From a bacterium (lineage in GTDB: Bacteria > Spirochaetota > JAHITG01), in the NCBI GenBank assembly GCA_028711675.1, contig JAQTRT010000155.1, forward strand, positions 1 to 7,495: a stretch of 7,495 nt of DNA. The letters are read 5' to 3'. The stretch's first letter is position 1. Each line of letters starts with the position of its first letter. Shown here piece after piece: positions 1 through 5,381 of this stretch. Under the pieces are notes generated by a model, which saw only the letters and a list, made by a program, of their open reading frames with translations, searched no databases and was not told where the DNA came from. The position numbers were made by a program, and so were the translations under genes.

Positions 1-936
1 GAGCGTTATTACGCCATGCTGAAGGTGGAGACCATCAATTTTGAGATGCCGGACAAGCTGAAATACAGGCCGTCCTTCGATATGCTTACACCGCTTTATC
101 CGCATAACAGGATAGACCTTGAGACCGATACGCGGAACATCTGCATGAGGATCATGAACCTGATGACTCCCATCGGAAAAGGGCAGAGAGGTCTGATCGT
201 TTCCCCGCCCCGCGCGGGAAAGACCATCATTTTACAGAATATAGCCAATGCCATTACCAAGAACCATCCGGAGATCTATCTCATCGTGCTTCTGATCGAT
301 GAGCGTCCTGAAGAGGTGACGGATATGAAGAGGAACGTGAAAGCGGAAGTGATCAGTTCCACGTTCGATGAACAAGCCTCCCGCCATACGCAGGTGGCTG
401 AGATCGTGATAGAGAAAGCAAAAAGACTTGTGGAAGCCAGAAGGGACGTAGTTATCCTCCTGGACAGCCTGACCCGTCTGGCCAGGGCTTATAACCAGGT
501 CGTGCCCACCAGCGGCAAGATACTGTCAGGCGGTGTCGATTCCAACGCCCTTCATAAACCCAAACGGTTCTTCGGCGCTGCCAGGAACATCGAAGAAGGC
601 GGCAGTCTCACCATCATGGCCACGGCCCTGATCGATACGGGCAGCAGGATGGATGAAGTTATCTTTGAGGAATTCAAGGGAACCGGCAACATGGAGGTCC
701 ACCTGGACAGGAACCTGGCTGACAGAAGGATATTCCCTGCTGTGGACATCAACCGCTCAGGCACCAGAAAAGAAGAACTGCTCCTGTCCGATGAGGAACT
801 GAACAAGGTCTGGATCCTGAGAAAAGTACTGAGCCCCCTGACGCCAGTAGAGACCATGGAACTGCTCATTGATAAGATGAAAGCCACGAAGAGTAATGCG
901 GACTTTTTAAAATCAATGACCACGAACGGGAAATAA
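1..936 (+). CDS. rho: Transcription termination factor Rho, 5'-truncated by window edge
   Basis: Rho is the hexameric RNA-dependent ATPase/helicase that binds nascent RNA and removes RNA polymerase at factor-dependent terminators. The frame is open from base 1 (ERYYAMLKVE), so the gene begins upstream. The 311 visible codons correspond to about residue 110 onward of the 419-residue E. coli protein. The N-terminal region and most of the primary RNA-binding domain are therefore missing. Visible elements are the Walker A SPPRAGKT at 202-225, the LIDERPEEV segment near 289-315, and the Walker B VVILLDSLTRLARAYN near 448-495. The Q-loop region DSNALHKPKRFFGAARN lies near 538-588 and the R-loop FKGTGNMEVH near 673-705. 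The residue matching E. coli Lys181 is Arg. The 3' end lies 22 bases from the end of a convergent gene, with no hairpin-plus-U-tract terminator. Identity is certain. Confidence 0.97.
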   Translation, partial: ERYYAMLKVETINFEMPDKLKYRPSFDMLTPLYPHNRIDLETDTRNICMRIMNLMTPIGKGQRGLIVSPPRAGKTIILQNIANAITKNHPEIYLIVLLIDERPEEVTDMKRNVKAEVISSTFDEQASRHTQVAEIVIEKAKRLVEARRDVVILLDSLTRLARAYNQVVPTSGKILSGGVDSNALHKPKRFFGAARNIEEGGSLTIMATALIDTGSRMDEVIFEEFKGTGNMEVHLDRNLADRRIFPAVDINRSGTRKEELLLSDEELNKVWILRKVLSPLTPVETMELLIDKMKATKSNADFLKSMTTNGK

Positions 937-958
937 AGAAGCAAGCTCCGGATGATCT

Positions 959-1495
959 TTACCTGGAAAATTTCCCCTTCAGGACAGCTTTGGCAAAAAT
1001 ATGGCCTTCCATGGCTTTCTCCATATCTTTTTTTCCCGCGCCTTCCTTTAAATTCAGAAGAATATCCAGAGCATATATCTTGAAAACATAAGTATGGGTG
1101 CCGGACGGCGGAGAAGGTCCGTCCCATTCCAGCCTGCCGAAATCATTCCTGCCTTTAACGCCTTTGGGCTGCGTGCCTTCCGGTATGCTCTTCGTGTCCG
1201 GAGGAATGTTCCATACCACCCAATGGCCCCATGTGCCGGACGGCGAGTCCGGGTCATCGACTGCCAGGGCTAAAGATTTGGCGTTAGCGGGGATATCCTG
1301 GATGGCGAGCGGGGGCGAGATATTGGAACCGGTCCGAGCGTACCGGGACGGGATCATTCCGTTATCAGAAAATGCGCTGCTTGATAGTCTCATTTTCGCA
1401 CCTCCTGTTTTTTCCGATTTGATGTTAAGTTCAGCTGAAGAGAGAGACGATCCGAAGAACAGGATCAGGAAGATAAGGAGAAGATTTTTCTTCAT
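959..1495 (-). CDS. YbhB/YbcL-family Raf-kinase-inhibitor-like protein (PEBP), predicted exported
   Basis: This is a phosphatidylethanolamine-binding-protein fold of the bacterial YbhB/YbcL type; the ligand and cellular role are poorly defined in bacteria. Starting at the ATG at 1495 gives 178 residues. These are a signal peptide (MKK, a run of Leu/Ile/Phe, then SLSSA, with likely cleavage after Ala21) and a mature domain. The domain carries the family hallmarks NISPPL, DDPDSPSGTWGHWVVWNIP, GRNDFG and GPSPPSGTHTYVFKIYALD. An AAAGG sits 3 bases before this ATG. The adjacent ATG at 1498 and a TTG at 1567 are other in-frame starts, but the first has no spacer to a ribosome site and the second would put a polar stretch before the signal peptide. 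A third in-frame ATG at 1393, just after the signal peptide, has a perfect Shine-Dalgarno and matches the usual N-terminus of cytoplasmic homologues. The gene is convergent with rho and divergent from lpxI. I saw no clear promoter for it. Confidence 0.87.
   Translation of the reverse strand: MKKNLLLIFLILFFGSSLSSAELNIKSEKTGGAKMRLSSSAFSDNGMIPSRYARTGSNISPPLAIQDIPANAKSLALAVDDPDSPSGTWGHWVVWNIPPDTKSIPEGTQPKGVKGRNDFGRLEWDGPSPPSGTHTYVFKIYALDILLNLKEGAGKKDMEKAMEGHIFAKAVLKGKFSR
1400..1406 (-). promoter_or_regulatory. Strong internal ribosome binding site in the PEBP gene
   Basis: The minus strand reads AGGAGGT, then six bases, then an in-frame ATG at 1393. It is the best Shine-Dalgarno match on the minus strand here, far better than that of the upstream start at 1495. 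It lies inside the reading frame, about 12 codons after the predicted signal-peptide cleavage site. Translation from it would give a 144-residue PEBP domain without an export signal, beginning MRLSSSAFSDNG. Use of this site is inferred, not shown. Confidence 0.55.
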
Positions 1496-1560
1496 CATCC
1501 TTTCATCATATATTTTTAATTTTTTATGTCCATTATTTTCCTGCGGGGATAAAATATTGA

Positions 1561-1588
1561 TTGACAAGCCACTTTATTTTTATAAAAT
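1561..1588 (+). promoter_or_regulatory. Sigma-70-type promoter for lpxI-lpxB
   Basis: A perfect TTGACA (1561-1566) is followed after 16 bases by TAAAAT (1583-1588), one mismatch from the -10 consensus. Transcription would start near 1595, leaving about 80 bases of leader before the lpxI ATG at 1678. The site lies in the AT-rich gap between the divergent PEBP gene and lpxI, where a promoter is expected. Confidence 0.6.
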
Positions 1589-1677
1589 GGATATTATCTC
1601 TTTATGAAGAGGTGCTGTTGTGAACAGGCAGATGATTTAATCCTGATACGAACGCAGGGCACCCCATATCCTTGATT

Positions 1678-2499
1678 ATGAAAGATGTAAAAATTAAAAA
1701 ACTGGCTCTCTTTGCCGCAGCAGGCAACCTGCCTCTTCTGGCTCTCCGGGAAGCAGCCAGGCAGGGTATCCCCTGTATCACCGTGGCTTTTTATAATATC
1801 TCTGAATTTGATAAACTGGCGCAGTTCAGGGATATCCCTCTTTATAAGACGCAGATCGCATATTTCAAGCATATCCTCAGGATCCTCCAAAAAGAGAAGG
1901 TCGATTCCATCCTCATGGCAGGCAAGATCGAGAAAGTGAACCTGTTCAAGGTCATCAAGTTCGATCTCACGACACTGCGCCTGTTCCTGAAATTAAAGGA
2001 CAGGAGCGATGCTTCGCTCCTCCAGGGTGTGACTGATTTCTATGAAAGCCACGGTATCCGGTTCGTTTCCCAGAAAGATTTCTTTCAGGGATACATCACG
2101 CCAAAGGGTTTCCTGACCCGCAGCCGCTGCAGCAGCCGTGTTCTTGAGGACCTGAAATGGGGCTTTCAGACAGCCCGGCATCTGGCTGACCTGAACATCG
2201 GGCAGTCCCTCCTGGCAGGGCATAAAGTGATCGTTTCCGTGGAAGGGATAGAAGGCACGGACAGGATGATCCTGCGCTCACGGGACCTGCTCCTGAAAGA
2301 GAATTATTTCCTTAAAGCAGCCAAAAGATCCCAGAACCCGAAATATGATTTGCCTGTTTTCGGCCTGACCACGTTAAAGCTGCTGGAACAGATGAAGATC
2401 AGGTTCATAGGCCTGGAGGCCGGCATGGTCCTGATCCCGGAACAGAAAGAAGTGATAGAGTACGCGGACCGGAAGAAAATGGTCATTTATGGAATATAA
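1678..2499 (+). CDS. lpxI: UDP-2,3-diacylglucosamine diphosphatase LpxI (DUF1009 family)
   Basis: LpxI hydrolyses UDP-2,3-diacylglucosamine to lipid X and UMP in the lipid A pathway, acting at the inner face of the cytoplasmic membrane. It replaces LpxH in many diderms. The protein has 273 residues, normal for the family. Visible family motifs are the N-terminal AAAGNLPLL (13-21), LMAGKIEKV (79-87), RSDASLLQGV (109-118), the IGQ segment near 174-176, VEGIEGTD (188-195), YDLPVFG (223-229) and GLEAG (245-249). Asp224 in YDLP aligns with the Asp known to be essential in the Caulobacter enzyme. I chose ATG 1678; an in-frame TTG at 1672 adds two residues. Neither has a good Shine-Dalgarno. The stop codon lies inside the first codons of lpxB (11-base overlap), which suggests one message and coupled translation. 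The substrate-to-product link with LpxB supports the call. Confidence 0.93.
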   Translation: MKDVKIKKLALFAAAGNLPLLALREAARQGIPCITVAFYNISEFDKLAQFRDIPLYKTQIAYFKHILRILQKEKVDSILMAGKIEKVNLFKVIKFDLTTLRLFLKLKDRSDASLLQGVTDFYESHGIRFVSQKDFFQGYITPKGFLTRSRCSSRVLEDLKWGFQTARHLADLNIGQSLLAGHKVIVSVEGIEGTDRMILRSRDLLLKENYFLKAAKRSQNPKYDLPVFGLTTLKLLEQMKIRFIGLEAGMVLIPEQKEVIEYADRKKMVIYGI

Positions 2500-3629
2500 G
2501 AATGTTTTAGTCTCATGCGGGGAACTTTCCGGTGAGATCCACCTGTCCAACCTGGTGAGGGAAATGAAAAAGTCCCATACCGGCCTGAATTTTTTCGGGA
2601 TAGGGTCGGAACTGTTGAAAAAGGAAGGATGCAGGATCCTGGTGGATTACCGTGAGATATCCCTGGTCGGCTTTGCCGAAGTGATAAAGAAATATTTTTT
2701 CATCCGGAAGAAACTGAACATCATCAGGGATTTCATCCGGTCCTACAGGATCGATCTCGTCATCCTTGTCGATTTCCCCGGATTCAACTTCATCCTTGCC
2801 CGTTATGCCAGGAAATTCAATATCAGGATCGTTTATTTCATCCCGCCCCAGATCTGGGCCTGGCATTACTCCCGTGTGAAGAAGATCAGGGAGTATTTTG
2901 ATCTGGTCATTCCCATTCTTCCTTTTGAGAAGGAGATCTACCGTAGAGAGAAGATCCCTTTTTATTACCACGGCCATCCTATCCTGGATAACGTGAACAC
3001 AGGCCCGGCAAAGGATACGTTCCGTAAAAAAACTCGGGATAGACCGTTCCCGCAAGATCATTGCCCTGCTTCCGGGCAGCCGGGAAATGGAGGTCAGGAA
3101 CAATCTGCCGGTCATGCTGGATGTATGCCGTGCTTTGAATCAAACGCATCCCGGCCTTTTTTTTAACATCAACAAAGCCAAGACCATCGATCTTTCCCTG
3201 TTAAAGGGAATCATGGCAGGTATCCCGCTGAAAAATCTGCTGGTCGTTTCAGACCGGACGTACGATCTCCTGGCTGTGAGCCATGCCGGCCTGGCTGTTT
3301 CCGGGACCGTCACTTTGGAGACCATGCTTTTTCAATTGCCCATCCTTGTCATGTATAAGGTCCATCCCCTGACATATTTTATCTTCAAATCACTGGCCAG
3401 GGTCCCTTTTATCAGCCTTCCGAACTTGATAGCAGGACAGAGGGTTGTCCGGGAATTTATCCAGGATAAGTCCACGCCTGAGAATGTGCTCAGGGAAGCG
3501 GAGCAGATCATCTTTAACCAGGCTTACAGAAAAAAGATGGTTCAACAGCTGGCCGGGATTAAAAAAAAGCTGGGACAGAAGGGAGTGGTCAGGGCCATTG
3601 CCCGGGAGATCATCAAACGGTACGGATGA
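2489..3629 (+). pseudogene. lpxB: Lipid-A-disaccharide synthase LpxB, interrupted by a one-base frameshift
   Basis: LpxB is the GT19-family transferase that joins lipid X to UDP-2,3-diacylglucosamine, giving the lipid A disaccharide and UDP. The gene starts at ATG 2489, overlapping lpxI. The first frame carries GELSGEIH, DFPGFNFILA, IPPQIWAWHYSRVKKI, ILPFEKEIYRR and YYHGHPILD, then goes off-family after TFRKK and stops at 3164-3166 (225 residues). The rest of the protein lies in the next frame: KLGIDRSRKIIALLPGSRE from about 3030, then the nucleotide-binding region SGTVTLETML, HPLTYFIFKSLARV and SLPNLIAGQRVV, ending at 3629. The break is in seven A residues (3026-3032). With six, the frame joins as FRKKLGID and the protein is about 379 residues, close to E. 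coli LpxB (382). Because the downstream part is well preserved, the cause is a recent mutation, a sequencing or assembly error, or a tract read through by slippage, rather than long decay. Confidence 0.92.
3026..3032 (+). repeat. A7 homopolymer at the lpxB frameshift
   Basis: Seven consecutive A residues follow CGT. Upstream codons read CGT AAA AAA and the downstream coding frame resumes at CTC GGG ATA, so exactly one A is surplus. Runs like this are known spots for replication slippage, RNA polymerase slippage and sequencing indels. Confidence 0.85.
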
Positions 3630-3645
3630 GAGAACCAGCCCCGCG

Positions 3646-5256
3646 TCAGGCTTGTTGTTCCGAAGGGAGCGGGATATGGTAGAACGTGGTCTTGTTCCTT
3701 CCGTTATTCTTTGAATAATACAAAGCCTCGTCCGCCATTTTGATCAGTTTATCCTTTGAAAGTTCTTTCCGCTTCACGGGTTCGTAAGTGCTGACACCCT
3801 GGCTGATGGTCACTTTAAAAGAATCGTTTTGAAAAGTGAACGCATGGCTTTCCACGGTCTTCCTCAGCTTTTCCGCCAGCATATAAGCGTTGTCGGGATC
3901 TGTTTCCGGCAGGAGGACGGCGATCTCTTCGCCTCCATAGCGGAATAAACTGTCCGTGGACCGGAAGAGGGAGCGGGAAACCTGTGATAACTCTTTTAAA
4001 ATGAAATCCCCGGTCTGATGCCCGTAATAATCGTTGAATTTTTTAAAATGATCGATATCGAACATGATAAGGGAAAGGGGCTTGTTGCTCCGTCTGTGCC
4101 GCTGGAGCTCTTCCTGCAGCCTGAACTGGAAATGACGGTGCACGTACAGCCTGGTGAGGCCGTCCGTAATGGCCATTTCATACAAGCGGGCGTTGTTCAG
4201 GGCTATAGCCACGGAAGAGGATAAGAGCTTCAGGCTGTTTTTGTCGTTCTCGGTGAAGGTCCTCTCTTCAATGCGGTCCTCGACCTTGATGGCTCCGATG
4301 AGCTGGCCTTTGGCGATGAGCGGTGTCACCATGTATCCTTCCTGTGAACTGCCGGATAAAATAACGGGCGTGTGGAGCTCCATGGCCGATCCCACCGGCC
4401 CTGATCCCAGAATGATTTTTTCGTTTTTCAGACCGTCTGCTGAAATGATCCTGTTGCCTTCCCTGCCTATCTGGCCGACCAGTTCCCTGTCTGTTTCGTC
4501 GATGAGATAAATAATGATCTTCCGCGCATTCATCTTGGCCAGCACTACGTCCATGATGGTCTGGAGCATCTGGTCGAAGTTCAGGATGGAATTGATGGCC
4601 AGGCCCACTTCCCTGAGCGTGGTCAGGTTCTCCAGTTCCTCGGACAGTTTCTGGTTATCCTCGTAAAGCTCCTTATACTGCTGGATGTGCGGCTGGACCT
4701 TCTTTTCAGCCTCCTTTTCACTTGCCGCAGGCCGGCTGCGGCCGGATCTCTTCAGTGCGGACCGCAGGCTGAACATGAGGAACAAAGCCAGGCTGAGAAG
4801 CAGGTTACGCAGATACAGGGGTATAAATTCTTTCCTGAACGTATAAACAGTGATAAGCTGGTAAGGAGCTGTTCTCTGCTGATAAAAATAGTAATGATCT
4901 TTTCCGAGTTTAAGAACCCGGTAATCAGGCTGGTCCGTTTTCCGGATGGTGCTGAGGGTCGCTGAGAATAAATTGTTGAGGCCCGGTTTTTTATTGGCAG
5001 CCATGATGATGCTGTTGTTTTTTTTAACGACCACAAAGAGAAGAGGGGAATAGTTTTTAAAAAAAGTAACCGTGAGTTTTCTGGCCTTTTTCAGGTCCAT
5101 CCGGCTTAATTTGGAGAAAGAGTACTGCATGATCTTGTTCTGGACCCTGAACTCGTTCTTTTTATTCCTGAAATAGAGGTATTTTTCGAATTCGATCTCA
5201 CCCAGACTGAGAAGAAGCAGTAAAATAATGGTCTTCAAACCTGCCGAAGCTTTCAT
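3646..5256 (-). CDS. Membrane-anchored GAF-GGDEF diguanylate cyclase
   Basis: This is a predicted diguanylate cyclase making c-di-GMP from two GTP. From ATG 5256 it has 536 residues. A short hydrophobic N-terminal segment (about 6-19) is followed by a roughly 120-residue region that would lie outside the cytoplasm, not recognised as a known sensor. A second membrane segment lies at about 147-166 and a charged coiled-coil-like stretch at about 180-218. A GAF domain (about 220-357) precedes the GGDEF domain (about 360-525). The cyclase shows DGLT (365-368), the metal-site Asp of DIDHFK (400), GGEEI (441-445), a conservative GGDEF variant, and an inhibitory-site RSTD (432-435) exactly five residues before GGEEI. 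It is therefore probably active and product-inhibited. In-frame starts upstream (GTG 5331, ATG 5316) add 25 or 20 residues. None has a Shine-Dalgarno, but a promoter just upstream fits ATG 5256. The gene is convergent with lpxB (16-base gap) and divergent from dnaX. The stimulus is unknown. Confidence 0.92.
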   Translation of the reverse strand: MKASAGLKTIILLLLLSLGEIEFEKYLYFRNKKNEFRVQNKIMQYSFSKLSRMDLKKARKLTVTFFKNYSPLLFVVVKKNNSIIMAANKKPGLNNLFSATLSTIRKTDQPDYRVLKLGKDHYYFYQQRTAPYQLITVYTFRKEFIPLYLRNLLLSLALFLMFSLRSALKRSGRSRPAASEKEAEKKVQPHIQQYKELYEDNQKLSEELENLTTLREVGLAINSILNFDQMLQTIMDVVLAKMNARKIIIYLIDETDRELVGQIGREGNRIISADGLKNEKIILGSGPVGSAMELHTPVILSGSSQEGYMVTPLIAKGQLIGAIKVEDRIEERTFTENDKNSLKLLSSSVAIALNNARLYEMAITDGLTRLYVHRHFQFRLQEELQRHRRSNKPLSLIMFDIDHFKKFNDYYGHQTGDFILKELSQVSRSLFRSTDSLFRYGGEEIAVLLPETDPDNAYMLAEKLRKTVESHAFTFQNDSFKVTISQGVSTYEPVKRKELSKDKLIKMADEALYYSKNNGRNKTTFYHIPLPSEQQA

Positions 5257-5265
5257 TATAATATA

Positions 5266-5294
5266 ATTATCGGTGTCCTGTAAAATTGTGTAAA
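5266..5294 (-). promoter_or_regulatory. Candidate promoter of the GGDEF gene, giving a near-leaderless message
   Basis: On the minus strand TTTACA (5294-5289) is followed by 17 bases and GATAAT (5271-5266). The start would fall about 5257-5259, one to three bases before ATG 5256. A second TTTACA (5284-5279) stands 18 bases before a perfect TATAAT (5260-5255), but that -10 covers the ATG, so its transcript would miss this start codon. The AT-richness lowers confidence. Confidence 0.4.
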
Positions 5295-5343
5295 TAAGGA
5301 GACGCCTTGGGCTCATAACGTCTGCGCTCACCTTAAAATAAAC

Positions 5344-5371
5344 TTGAAATGGATTTTTAATGTGATATACT
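5344..5371 (+). promoter_or_regulatory. Extended -10 promoter of dnaX, close to the start codon
   Basis: TTGAAA (5344-5349), a 16-base spacer and TATACT (5366-5371), with TGA directly before the -10 (TG of an extended -10 at 5363-5364). The expected start is about 5377-5379, only three to five bases ahead of the dnaX ATG at 5382. No Shine-Dalgarno is present upstream of that ATG. Confidence 0.55.
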
Positions 5372-5381
5372 CAATCCCGAT

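Noticed and set aside
552..1127. 191-codon minus-strand frame spanning the ends of rho and the PEBP gene
   Set aside because: It is antisense to rho and out of frame with the PEBP gene, Ser/Phe-rich, and has no start context or recognisable domain.
1540..1567. Minus-strand TTGTCA as a promoter -35 for the PEBP gene
   Set aside because: No acceptable -10 lies 16-18 bases downstream; the hexamer is mostly the reverse of the plus-strand TTGACA.
1098..1607. 169-codon plus-strand frame opposite the PEBP gene
   Set aside because: It is a shadow of the PEBP coding strand, and its predicted product resembles no family.
3611..3662. Possible terminator hairpin between lpxB and the GGDEF gene (GAACCAGCC facing GGCTTGTTGTTC)
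   Set aside because: The pairing is broken by several mismatches and no U-run follows on either strand.
3445..3714. 89-codon plus-strand frame overlapping the lpxB 3' end
   Set aside because: It is out of frame with the conserved LpxB C-terminus and runs into the convergent GGDEF gene; composition is Arg/Ser-rich shadow-like.
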